Shown piece by piece: positions 15,747 through 22,955 of a stretch of 23,673 nucleotides of DNA. The notes under the pieces are model-generated. The model did not search any database. It had not been told where the DNA came from and saw only the letters and a program-made list of their open reading frames with translations. The position numbers and the translations under genes were made by a program. Origin of the DNA: CAZYMF01 sp964648215 (lineage in GTDB: Bacteria > Desulfobacterota > Binatia > HRBIN30 > JACQVA1); NCBI GenBank assembly GCA_964648215.1, contig CAZYMF010000061.1:1-23673 (forward strand), given 5' to 3'. How positions within the stretch are numbered: position 1 is the stretch's first letter; every line of letters begins with the position of its first letter.

Positions 15747-16517
15747 TCAAGCGGCATCGGCATGCTCGCCCAGAGTGGTGATGGTCGGTCGCTCTCCGCA
15801 GAGCGGGCAGCGCAGGTTGCGCCGCAGCTTGACCGTGCGCCAGCGCCCCGTCAGAGCGTCGAAGGTGAGCAGGCGGTCGGCGAGCAGGTCGCCCTGGCCC
15901 GAGAGGTACTTGACGGCTTCGGCGCCCTGCACGGTGCCGATGGCGCCGCCGATCACGCCGACGACGCCGGCTTCTTGGCAGGTCGGTGTCTCTCCCGGCG
16001 GCGGGGGCAGCGGAAACAGGCAGCGGTAGCAGGCGCTGCGATGGGGGAGAACGGTGAGGGTCTGACCGCGAAAGCCGAGAATGCCGGCGTGGGAATACGG
16101 CTTCCCGGCGAGCACGGCCCCATCGTTGATCAGGAACTTGGCGGCGACGTTGTCCGTGCCGTCGACGATGAAGTCGAAATCGGCGAACAGCGCGAGGAGA
16201 TTGGTCGGGCTCAGGGCCTGGTCGAAGGTGGGCACCTCGATGCCGGGGCGCAGGGCGACGAGCTTGTCGCGGGCCGACTCCACCTTGGGTCGTCCGAGAT
16301 CCGCCGCACCGTGCAGGATCTGACGATGCAGGTTGGACAGCTCGACGCGATCGGGATCGATCAGCCCGATGGTGCCGACTCCGGCCAGTGCCAGCTCGGC
16401 GGCGGCGGGGCAGCCGAGGCCGCCGGCGCCCACGACCAGCACCTTGGCTCGCGCCAGCGCCTCGCCCGGGCCGTCAGCCGGCGCGGGTCCCTGCCTCGTT
16501 TGCTCTGCTCCGTTCAC
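15747..16517 (-). CDS. ThiF/MoeB/HesA-family E1-like adenylyltransferase (intact)
   Basis: This is a 256-residue enzyme expected to adenylate the C-terminal Gly of the carrier encoded downstream. The nucleotide loop is GAGGLG (30-35), the ribose-binding Asp is D54 or D56 in LIDPD, and SNLHRQ (61-66) with R65, K78 and DGTDN (119-123) complete the ATP site. Zinc Cys pairs are C163-x2-C166 and C237-x2-C240; C180 (TCQEAGVVG) matches the ThiF transfer Cys position. The N-terminal helix usually reading RYxRQ is degenerate, with only TRQ left (7-9). GTG 16517 has GGAG seven bases upstream and lies 14 bases past the riboswitch terminator T-run. First gene of the operon. Could be annotated MoeB, but context favours cysteine/homocysteine sulfur transfer. 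Confidence 0.9.
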   Translation of the reverse strand: MNGAEQTRQGPAPADGPGEALARAKVLVVGAGGLGCPAAAELALAGVGTIGLIDPDRVELSNLHRQILHGAADLGRPKVESARDKLVALRPGIEVPTFDQALSPTNLLALFADFDFIVDGTDNVAAKFLINDGAVLAGKPYSHAGILGFRGQTLTVLPHRSACYRCLFPLPPPPGETPTCQEAGVVGVIGGAIGTVQGAEAVKYLSGQGDLLADRLLTFDALTGRWRTVKLRRNLRCPLCGERPTITTLGEHADAA

Positions 16518-16530
16518 TCCCGTTCTCCGC

Positions 16531-16565
16531 AAAAAAAAACCTCTTCCCCGGGGACAGGAAGAGGC
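16531..16565 (-). terminator. Intrinsic terminator of the SAM riboswitch leader
   Basis: On the minus strand a perfect 8-bp stem (16564-16557 with 16547-16540, CCTCTTCC/GGAAGAGG) encloses a 9-base loop and is followed by nine T (16539-16531). It lies between the aptamer and the first gene. The 5' half of the stem (UCUUCC) can instead pair with GGAAGA at 16590-16585, next to and overlapping the 3' strand of aptamer helix P1. That is the expected antiterminator, so SAM binding should favour termination. Confidence 0.92.
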
Positions 16566-16579
16566 TTTTCAGTCTCTCA

Positions 16580-16700
16580 CCTTATCTTCCCGGGTTCCGT
16601 CTCCGAACACCCAGCAGGAGTTAGCACCAGCGCTCCGACTTTCGCCGGAACCGGTTGCTGTGGCATCGACGGGCCAGTCCCTCCGCCACTCTGGATAAGG
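16580..16700 (-). ncRNA. SAM-I (S-box) riboswitch
   Basis: Read on the minus strand the conserved S-box core is present in order. P1 pairs CCTTATC (16700-16694) with GATAAGG (16586-16580), 7 of 7. Then come CAGAGTGGCGGAGGGACTGG and the following CCC, the P2 3' strand GCCAC with AGCAACC, then GGTGCTAACTCCTGC (16628-16614) and the 3' GGGAAGATAAGG. These are the k-turn, SAM-contact and P3/P4 signatures of class I SAM riboswitches. It is followed by a terminator with a visible antiterminator alternative, so it should repress the sulfur operon when SAM is high. Confidence 0.95.
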
Positions 16701-16709
16701 TATGTAGCT

Positions 16710-16715
16710 TTTATA
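16710..16715 (-). promoter_or_regulatory. Candidate -10 element for the SAM-riboswitch operon
   Basis: On the minus strand TATAAA lies in the AT-rich pocket AGAATATAAAAG, and transcription starting about 7 bases later would begin almost exactly at helix P1 of the riboswitch (16700). No good -35 is found at 16-18 bases. A TTGACT further upstream (about 16757-16752) has 17-base spacing only to a poor TACGGT. Confidence 0.4.
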
Positions 16716-16793
16716 TTCTCTTGTGCGTGACCGTACGCGAATGGCGCCTATCAGTCAACCGAATCGAGCTCTACGCTCGTTGCACCCGGCGGC

Positions 16794-17720
16794 TCAGTAG
16801 CCGGGCGAGCGGCCGAAGGGCGAGGGGGCCGGGGCCAGGGCTGGGACCGCGGGTCCCGTCGGGCCGCGCTGCTCGTTGTTGTCCAGGCCGGGAACGTTGA
16901 CCGTGGCTCCCAGACCACTCGGCGAGCGCTGCGGCAGCTCGGCGAGGAGCTGCGGCATGGGATTGGCGGAGAGCAGCTCTTGCTTGCCCATCTGCTCGAG
17001 GCGGCGACGGGCGAGAGAGCCGCGGCGGCTCTGCGGAAAGCGTTGCGCCAGCGCGGCCTCGGCGAGAATGGCCCGGTCCGGCTCGTCTTCCTGGAGGTAG
17101 ATATGCGCCAGCTGAGCCAGCGCGTCGGCCGCCGCCGGGGTGTCTTCGTAGTGGCCGACGAGGTCGAGCAGGCGCATCTCGGCGGCCTTCCGGTTGTCGC
17201 GGGCGCCGTAGAAGTCGGCGATGTAGAGCTCGTGTGCGGCGAGGTTCTCGCGGCACTTGGCCAACTGTTCGCGGGCCAGCTCGGCGAACGGGCTGTCCGG
17301 GTACTGCTGAGCGACGGTGGCGAAGTAGTTGTTGGCGTTCTGCGAAGCGGTCTGGTCGCGATCGATGGTGCCCATCTGCTTCGCGTAACACAGGCCGAGG
17401 GCGTAGCCGACGTAGGCGAGATGGGGGCTGGTCGGGTGTCGCCGCTGAAAGTCGGTGAACGCGGCCACGGCTTCGGCGTAGTGGCCGGCGAGGAACTGGG
17501 CCTCGGCGATCTTGAGCTCGGCCTCCTCGCCGTGATCGGAGAACGGGTACTGGTCGAGCATTTCGTGGTACTCGTCGATGGCGAGCTGGAAGGCGCTCTG
17601 TTCGAAGTCGGTGGTCGCCTGCTTGAAGTACTCATCGGCGCTGAGCTTCTTCTTGGCCGCGCACCCGGCGACGAGAAAAGGCACGGCGAGCGAGAGAACC
17701 AATGCGAGCTTCCAATTCAT
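16794..17720 (-). CDS. bamD: Outer membrane protein assembly factor BamD (lipoprotein)
   Basis: This is a 308-residue outer-membrane lipoprotein of the BAM complex that inserts beta-barrel proteins. The signal peptide ends in a lipobox with Cys20 (FLVAGCAAKK). The TPR-rich body is diagnostic: SADEYFKQATTDFEQSAF, then YHEMLDQYPFSDHGEEAELK, AEAQFLAGHYAEAVAAFTDF and RRHPTSPHLAYVGYALGLCY, followed by further helical repeats to about residue 240. The C-terminal ~60 residues are Pro/Gly-rich and probably disordered, making it somewhat longer than typical BamD (about 245 residues). ATG 17720 is chosen because the signal peptide begins there; a TTG/ATG-type extension to 17750 adds nothing conserved. 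It reads toward the sulfur operon but is separated by a promoter and leader. Confidence 0.92.
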   Translation of the reverse strand: MNWKLALVLSLAVPFLVAGCAAKKKLSADEYFKQATTDFEQSAFQLAIDEYHEMLDQYPFSDHGEEAELKIAEAQFLAGHYAEAVAAFTDFQRRHPTSPHLAYVGYALGLCYAKQMGTIDRDQTASQNANNYFATVAQQYPDSPFAELAREQLAKCRENLAAHELYIADFYGARDNRKAAEMRLLDLVGHYEDTPAAADALAQLAHIYLQEDEPDRAILAEAALAQRFPQSRRGSLARRRLEQMGKQELLSANPMPQLLAELPQRSPSGLGATVNVPGLDNNEQRGPTGPAVPALAPAPSPFGRSPGY

Positions 17721-17866
17721 GGTGCGAGAATCTAGGCGGAATCGCGACACAGCTCAAGCTCTGCCGGCACCGCGCCGGGAACGGCCGCCGGCGCGCGAGT
17801 GGTCGCTTGACCTGCCGCCGGCCATTCTCTATCCATACGGCGGCGTTCGGGTGTCCTGCCCGTCTT

Positions 17867-17940
17867 GGCGGCGTAGCTCAGTTGGCTAGAGCGAGGGTCT
17901 CATAATCCCTAGGTCCGCAGTTCGATTCTGCGCGCCGCCA
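17867..17940 (+). tRNA. tRNA with CAT anticodon, probably elongator tRNA-Met
   Basis: A complete cloverleaf is visible. The acceptor stem is GGCGGCG (17867-17873) with CGCCGCC (17933-17939), all 7 pairs. D-stem GCTC/GAGC, anticodon stem AGGGT/TCCCT around loop CTCATAA and T-stem CGCAG/CTGCG with TTCGATT loop follow. The T-T closing apposition below the anticodon loop is the only non-pair. Discriminator is A17940 and CCA is not encoded. CAT could mean elongator Met or, after lysidine modification, Ile2. The acceptor sequence favours Met. It is not an initiator: it has a paired first base. Confidence 0.93.
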
Positions 17941-18010
17941 CTTTTCTCTCAGGTTTGCAAACTAGCGACTGACCGGGCAGGGCGCGTACCGCTGACAAGC
18001 GGGCGCGAGC

Positions 18011-19534
18011 TCAGCTCCCGACCATCGCCGCGGCGGCGGCCTCCTTCATGAGTGCGGCGTCGGGTGGTAGGAGGAAGCCCGCGGTCACCGCGCGATCCGC
18101 CGCCGCGTCGTAGGCGGAGACGTAGGCGTCGTGGGTGGGATACAGCGAGGCGAGCGTCGCCTGGTCGAACGGCTGCGTGCTGCCGAACAGAAGACAGATG
18201 ATGCCGCTCTGGCCCAGACCGGAAAGGGCCGCGATCGGCACGTCCACCTCCGGTGTCCGAATGCCGCCGACGGCGTTGCCGTGGGCGTCGAGAACCAGCA
18301 TCCCGCCGTCGTCGAGCTCGAGTCGCGGCGCCTCGGGCGGCGGCGTTCCGTCGCGGACCCATCGGTTCAGTGCCGCGAACGCGGCATTGAGGACGAAGTG
18401 CCCCGGTCCGGAGTTGATCGGCGCGCTGCAGGGGAAGCCTTGCACCGGGTTCGAGTTCAACACCAACGCGGCCGCCGCGGGCGAGTCGCCGAGGTCGGTG
18501 GCGCCGATCCCCGTGGTGTAGGTGTCGGCATGCGCCGCCCCGGCAACCTCCCAGAGTCGGAAGCCGGCCGTGTCCGCCTGCCGAGCCGTGGCGTAGCCGA
18601 GCAGCGTGAGATCGGTTTCCGTCTCGAACGTCAGCACGGGCACGTCGAGGTCGTCGCGAATCACCGCGTCGCCGGGCACGGCTATGGCGGGTTGAGGCGC
18701 CTGTGACAGGGCGGCCGCGGACCCGAGGGTGCCGCCTCCTCGGCTGTGGACGAGAAAGCCGTCGTAGATTTCGGCGAGCGGATGGATCGCGTCGATGTAG
18801 GTGACGAGCCGAAACGCCGACTGCGAGTCGCCGGCGGCAATGACGGCCGCGACCGGCAGACCCGCCATCGGGTCCGGCCCCGACGGACGCCGAATCGCCT
18901 GCGCGGCCTGGGAGAAGATGTCGTAGGAGAAGCTGTCGCCGGGATGAACCAGCGAGCCGTAGCGCGCTGGGTCCGCCTCCTTCAACGGCGAGGAAGCAAA
19001 GCCCAGCAGCGGGGCGCCGCCTTCGACGCCGACGTACTGCGCCGAGACGCCGACCCACGCGAAGCCGTCGCGGATGAGCTCGGTGTGCGCCGCCACCCAA
19101 TCCGCCGCGGCGTCGAGGCCGCCGCTGACGTTGAGCCACTCGACGACCACCGTGCCGTTGAACTTCGTCGGGTCGCTCGGACGGTAGACGAGCAGGCGCG
19201 TCTTGTACGCGGCTTGATCGGCCGCCTCGACCTGCCACTTGCCGTCGGCCGACAGCGGGCCGACATTGGTGTACGCGGTCGCCGTGCCGGAGATGAAATA
19301 CTCCGCCTCCACGTAGCCGACCTGCGCGAGGTCGAACGTCGTCGAGGCGATGAACGGCTTGCCCGTGCCGCCGGTGACGGGACCTTCGATCGTCGGCCGA
19401 GCCACGGCGCTGCCGCCCTGCGCCGGCGGCGTCCCGTCGCTGCCGCAGCCGAGCGCGTAAATCATGAGCGGGAAGAGCAACGAAAAACTGATGGCCTGCC
19501 GGGCTCGTGCGACCGGCGTCGCTTTGATTTGCAC
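18011..19534 (-). CDS. Alpha/beta-hydrolase domain protein, probable lipoprotein
   Basis: This is a 507-residue exported protein resembling the alpha/beta-hydrolase family PF20091. The N-terminus has a basic stretch and hydrophobic core ending in YALGC (Cys30). The residue at -3 is Ala, so lipid attachment is likely but not ideal; it could be a plain signal peptide. The body has family phrases YRPSDPTKFNGTVVVEWLNV, a strand RDGFAWVGVSAQ and the nucleophile elbow AGDSQSA, with S237 as likely nucleophile. The catalytic His is probably in EVAGAAHAD. The substrate is unknown. GTG 19534 has an AGGAGG seven bases upstream. It is monocistronic as far as visible and faces the tRNA. Confidence 0.85.
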   Translation of the reverse strand: MQIKATPVARARQAISFSLLFPLMIYALGCGSDGTPPAQGGSAVARPTIEGPVTGGTGKPFIASTTFDLAQVGYVEAEYFISGTATAYTNVGPLSADGKWQVEAADQAAYKTRLLVYRPSDPTKFNGTVVVEWLNVSGGLDAAADWVAAHTELIRDGFAWVGVSAQYVGVEGGAPLLGFASSPLKEADPARYGSLVHPGDSFSYDIFSQAAQAIRRPSGPDPMAGLPVAAVIAAGDSQSAFRLVTYIDAIHPLAEIYDGFLVHSRGGGTLGSAAALSQAPQPAIAVPGDAVIRDDLDVPVLTFETETDLTLLGYATARQADTAGFRLWEVAGAAHADTYTTGIGATDLGDSPAAAALVLNSNPVQGFPCSAPINSGPGHFVLNAAFAALNRWVRDGTPPPEAPRLELDDGGMLVLDAHGNAVGGIRTPEVDVPIAALSGLGQSGIICLLFGSTQPFDQATLASLYPTHDAYVSAYDAAADRAVTAGFLLPPDAALMKEAAAAAMVGS

Positions 19535-19646
19535 TGCCGACCCTCCTGACGTCGATTACGTGGGCGCGGCATCGTGGCCCGGTTGGTTCGCGGCTGTCAA
19601 TCGAAACGGACGCCGCGTAGCGACATGGGCAAGCGGCAGTGGGGCG

Positions 19647-19664
19647 CGCAGGCTGAAGCCTGCG
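19647..19664. repeat. REP-like palindrome
   Basis: CGCAGGCTGAAGCCTGCG is a perfect 8-bp inverted repeat around GA, or 7 bp with a TGAA loop. It lies in the 289-bp divergent space between the hydrolase and LamG-like genes and runs straight into the 14-bp tandem repeats. It resembles dispersed intergenic palindromes in GC-rich environmental genomes, but only one copy was noticed here. Confidence 0.6.
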
Positions 19665-19732
19665 GCCACGGAAGAGCGGCCACGGAAGAGCGGTCACAGG
19701 AGAGCGGGTACAGAAGAGGGGTTGCGGAGGAG
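19663..19732. repeat. 14-bp tandem repeat, five decaying copies
   Basis: Units start at 19663, 19677, 19691, 19705 and 19719. The first two are identical (CGGCCACGGAAGAG), and the next three drift (CGGTCACAGGAGAG, CGGGTACAGAAGAG, GGGTTGCGGAGGAG). The unit is not a multiple of three, and no credible gene covers it. It sits upstream of the LamG-like gene, whose ribosome-binding site is at 19811-19816. Confidence 0.85.
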
Positions 19733-19823
19733 TGCCGAGGAAATCGCCCCCGCGGCACGCCGTTGGGTCTTGCCCGGGGGAGGGCGGCTCCGCTACGGAG
19801 GGAGGGGTGCAAGGAGAGGGTCG

Positions 19824-20828
19824 ATGTCGCCATCGATGCGGACGCTAGGCGTGGCGGCGCTCGTCGTCGCGCTCGTCGCGGGCGTCGTGTGGGTGCGGCA
19901 CTACGTTGCGCGCACACAGTCGGCGACCGTGCCGCGCTCCACCACGGTGGCGGTGGGGGAACGGGAGCGGCCGACGTTCGCGCCGCGACGAGCGCGGGAC
20001 TCCCTCGGCTTCTCCGACTCCAATGCGGCGCCGGAATGGCCCACGCCCGCGACGCATTCGCCCCTGGCCGCCACCGCCGCGAAAGCTCCCTTTGCCGCGG
20101 CGGCGGGTGCGACCAAACCGGCAACCGGCGCTTCGGCGGCGGCGGATGGCCGCGCCTCGACCGCAGCGGCAGACGGCAACCCAATCGACGCGCAAGCGCT
20201 GCCGGGAAGCGACGGATCGTTCTCGGTCAGCTTCGATGGCTCGACGGCGGCCGCCGATCAAACCACTCCCGTGATCTCGGACGGGGTCGAACCGGACCCG
20301 AACGGGGGCGCCGCGCTCTTCCCGCCCGCCGCCGTGTTGGCCTACCCCAACGCCGGCGGGGTCAACCCCGAGGAGGGCACCATCGCCCTGTGGGTGCGAC
20401 GCGAGAGCGACCCGACGGACGAGAAGGGTAGGGCTCTCGTCGAGCTGCGCACGGCAACCTGGGAGAACCGAATCGAGTTCGGCATGGGTCCCCGCTACGT
20501 TCGCTTTCTGCTGACGACGTCGGACGGGGTCGAGTTCGGCGTCGGCGCGGGCGTCTCCTGGGCAAAAGAGGAATGGCATCACGTCGCTGCCACCTGGGGG
20601 CAGGCGCTTGCCGTCCTCTACGTCGACGGCGCTCAGCGCGATCAGCGAACCTATGATGGCACGGTGGCGATCTCGCCGTCGGCGCTGCTCTACGTCGCTT
20701 CGACGCGGAGCGGCCCCGACCCGAACGCGGCGCCGGTGTCCCTGCGCGGCCTGGTGATCCTGCAGCACGCGGCGACGCCCGACGAGATCGAGGCGATCGT
20801 CACCCGGACCGCCCCGCCGGCAGGCTAG
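19824..20828 (+). CDS. Membrane-anchored LamG/concanavalin-like protein
   Basis: This is a 334-residue protein with one N-terminal membrane segment (about residues 7-24, LGVAALVVALVAGVVWV). An Ala/Thr/Pro-rich, probably disordered linker runs to about residue 130. The C-terminal ~200 residues resemble a LamG/concanavalin-A-like jelly roll: GTIALWVRRES near the start, then an alternating strand pattern, EEWHHVAATWGQALAVLYVD as the diagnostic stretch and SLRGLVILQHAATPDEIEAI at the end. Such domains bind glycans or proteins; the ligand is unknown. ATG 19824 is preceded by AAGGAG seven bases upstream. It ends on a CTAG shared with the convergent neighbour. The long upstream open frame has no support. 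Confidence 0.8.
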   Translation: MSPSMRTLGVAALVVALVAGVVWVRHYVARTQSATVPRSTTVAVGERERPTFAPRRARDSLGFSDSNAAPEWPTPATHSPLAATAAKAPFAAAAGATKPATGASAAADGRASTAAADGNPIDAQALPGSDGSFSVSFDGSTAAADQTTPVISDGVEPDPNGGAALFPPAAVLAYPNAGGVNPEEGTIALWVRRESDPTDEKGRALVELRTATWENRIEFGMGPRYVRFLLTTSDGVEFGVGAGVSWAKEEWHHVAATWGQALAVLYVDGAQRDQRTYDGTVAISPSALLYVASTRSGPDPNAAPVSLRGLVILQHAATPDEIEAIVTRTAPPAG

Positions 20829-21478
20829 GGCGCGGTCGGCACGGGCGTCGGCGCGGGAGGTTCGGGGACGATGTGTTCGGGCGCCCCGTTGACCAGCACC
20901 GAGCCGCGATCGAGGAGCTGCTGCGCGTCGATGCGCGCGGCGAGAAAATCGGCGAGATCGGCGTTGAGCAGATAGTAGGCGACGGACTCGGAGACACCGT
21001 GGTCGTGGCTGAGCTCGGCGCGCCAGTCGCCGCCCTGGTCGTAGGGCCGGTGCGTGTAGGTGACGAGGAACACCAGCCCGTCCGCCGGCACGGTGATGCT
21101 GCGGAAACGTCGCAGCGTGCGCTCGACGATCCGCGTCCACGTCCGGCCGGGACGGAGCGCCGGAGGTACATCGCGGTCGTTGTAGACGATGCCGGTGTCG
21201 AGCTTGAAGCCGAGGTAGCGGTGCGCCTGGTGCTCCTCGAAGCCGCTGACGCTCACCGACGTCTCGAGCACCGAGCCACTCTCGATCGCGTGTCCCATGA
21301 GGAAACCTTCGATCATGACGGCGTCGGAGCCGTACTGTCGGCGCAGGTCGGCCAGAGCGTGGAGCACTTCGCGGTCGGGCCGCGCCTTGGCGGGACCGGC
21401 GGGAGGTTGAGCGAACGTCGGTCGGCCGATGCCGCCGCCGAGCAGCGCGACGACGGTGCAAGCGGTACGGAAACGCAT
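20825..21478 (-). CDS. Secreted protein of unknown function
   Basis: This is a 217-residue protein of no family that I recognise. The start ATG 21478 gives a signal peptide (MRFRTACTVVALLGGGI...) with a likely cleavage after FAQ near residue 24. The mature part contains LRRQYGSDAVMIEGFLMG, a Tyr-rich central region, many charged residues and a Pro-rich tail (EPPAPTPVPTAP). There are no Cys after the signal peptide and no catalytic motif that I can name. The stop overlaps the plus-strand LamG gene stop by sharing CTAG (20825-20828). It is divergent from tilS. Confidence 0.7.
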   Translation of the reverse strand: MRFRTACTVVALLGGGIGRPTFAQPPAGPAKARPDREVLHALADLRRQYGSDAVMIEGFLMGHAIESGSVLETSVSVSGFEEHQAHRYLGFKLDTGIVYNDRDVPPALRPGRTWTRIVERTLRRFRSITVPADGLVFLVTYTHRPYDQGGDWRAELSHDHGVSESVAYYLLNADLADFLAARIDAQQLLDRGSVLVNGAPEHIVPEPPAPTPVPTAP

Positions 21479-21516
21479 TGTGTTGCCTGCCGCACCATGC
21501 CAAACTCCCCCACACG

Positions 21517-22908
21517 GTGCAACGCGCGATCCATCGTACTCTGCAATCGGTACGACGCACTCTCGAGTGTGACGACATGGTCTCGCCGGGAGAGCACGTG
21601 CTGGTGGCGCTCTCCGGCGGCGCCGATTCGGTGGCGACCCTGGCGGCGTTGGTTCGCCTGGCGCCGCGCCTGGGTGTGCGCCTGAGCGCCGCCCACGTTC
21701 ATCACGGCCTGCGCGGTCGCGAGGCGGACGAGGACGCGGCGTTCGCCGAGCGCCTCGCCGCGGAGCTCGACGTCCCGTTTCGGTTGATTCGCCTCTCCCG
21801 GGCGCTGGCCCGCGGCGGCAACGTCGAGGAAAGGGCACGCGAGCTGCGCTATCGCGCTCTGCGGGAGATCGCGGCAGAGATCGGCGCCGGCAAGATCGCC
21901 ACCGGACACACCCGCGACGACCAGGCCGAGACCGTACTCCTGCGCCTGGTGCGGGGCTGCGGCCCGCGGGGGTTGGCGGGAATCCGGCCGGTGGTGCGCG
22001 CTGACGGCGAGGCGACGATCATTCGGCCGCTGCTCCAGTGCGACCGCGCGCAGATCGAATCGTTTCTGGCGGACCTGGGGCTGGCGCACCGGGAGGACAG
22101 CAGCAATCGCAGCCCGCGCTTCCAGCGTAACCGCATCCGCTACGAGGTTCTTCCGTTGCTGCGCGAGCTGAACCCGGCCGTGGACCGGGCGCTGGCCGAT
22201 CTGGCCGCGGTGAGTCGGGATCAGGAGGAATGGCGGCAAGGCCTCGGCAGCGACGGCGATCTGCTGGCGGTATCGCTGCTCGCGGCGCAGGCGCCCGGAC
22301 GGCGCGGCGAGGCGGTGCGGCAGTGGCTCGAAAGCCGGCGGGGCGACCTGCGCGGCCTCACGCGCCGTCACATCATTGCCGTCGTCGGTCTGGCCGGTGC
22401 CGGCCGCCCCAATCGGCGCGTCGAGCTGCCGCGAGGGCTCGTGGTGCGGGAGTACGACCATCTTCGCTACGTCGCCGCGGGGACGACAACCGAGGAGAGC
22501 CGGCGTGACGGAGGGCGGTTGCGTCCCGGACAGGCGGTGGAGCTGGGCGACTGGCGCCTCGAAGCCGGTCCGATCGAGCAGCGCGAGGCCTCGATGAGGC
22601 TGCCGGCCGACCTGTGGACGGCGGTCGTAGACGCCGATCGAGCTCCGCCCGTCTTCGTGATTCGAACGCCGATTCGCGGGGATCGAGTTCGCCCCCATGG
22701 CATGACGGGCCAGCGCAAGCTATCGGATATCTTCATCGATCGCCGCGTGCCGCGGGGGCTGCGCTCGTGCTGCCCCGTGGTCGAGGCGGAGGCGCAGGTT
22801 CTCTGGGTTCCCGGAGTGGTCAGGGGCTCGCTGGGTCTGGTCGGCGCGCAAACGCGCCGCGTCATTCGCCTGCGGGCGGAAAGCGGCTCCCGGCCATTGC
22901 TGGGGTAG
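21517..22908 (+). CDS. tilS: tRNA(Ile)-lysidine synthetase
   Basis: TilS attaches lysine to C34 of the CAT-anticodon tRNA-Ile2, changing codon and amino-acid identity. The PP-loop SGGADS follows VLVAL about 27 residues from the start. The second signature GHTRDDQAETVLLRLVRGCG and the later SSNRSPRFQRNRIRYEVLPLL are typical. The C-terminal domain ends with GDRVRPHGMTGQRKLSDIFI, diagnostic of TilS. With GTG 21517 the protein has 463 residues and keeps the helix (RAIHRTLQSVRRTL) that normally precedes the PP-loop; ATG 21577 would drop it. Neither start has a good ribosome-binding site. It is followed 47 bp later by ftsH, a common tilS-ftsH arrangement. Confidence 0.95.
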   Translation: MQRAIHRTLQSVRRTLECDDMVSPGEHVLVALSGGADSVATLAALVRLAPRLGVRLSAAHVHHGLRGREADEDAAFAERLAAELDVPFRLIRLSRALARGGNVEERARELRYRALREIAAEIGAGKIATGHTRDDQAETVLLRLVRGCGPRGLAGIRPVVRADGEATIIRPLLQCDRAQIESFLADLGLAHREDSSNRSPRFQRNRIRYEVLPLLRELNPAVDRALADLAAVSRDQEEWRQGLGSDGDLLAVSLLAAQAPGRRGEAVRQWLESRRGDLRGLTRRHIIAVVGLAGAGRPNRRVELPRGLVVREYDHLRYVAAGTTTEESRRDGGRLRPGQAVELGDWRLEAGPIEQREASMRLPADLWTAVVDADRAPPVFVIRTPIRGDRVRPHGMTGQRKLSDIFIDRRVPRGLRSCCPVVEAEAQVLWVPGVVRGSLGLVGAQTRRVIRLRAESGSRPLLG

Positions 22909-22955
22909 GTTCGGTATGTTAGGGTAATTTCGCATCTTTCTAGCTGAGGGAGCGG

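Noticed and set aside
16765..16779. Small hairpin CGAGC/GCTCG after bamD as a terminator
   Set aside because: It has only five base pairs and no T-run.
19663..19732. A CRISPR array
   Set aside because: The units are 14 bp, directly adjacent without spacers, and degrade progressively.
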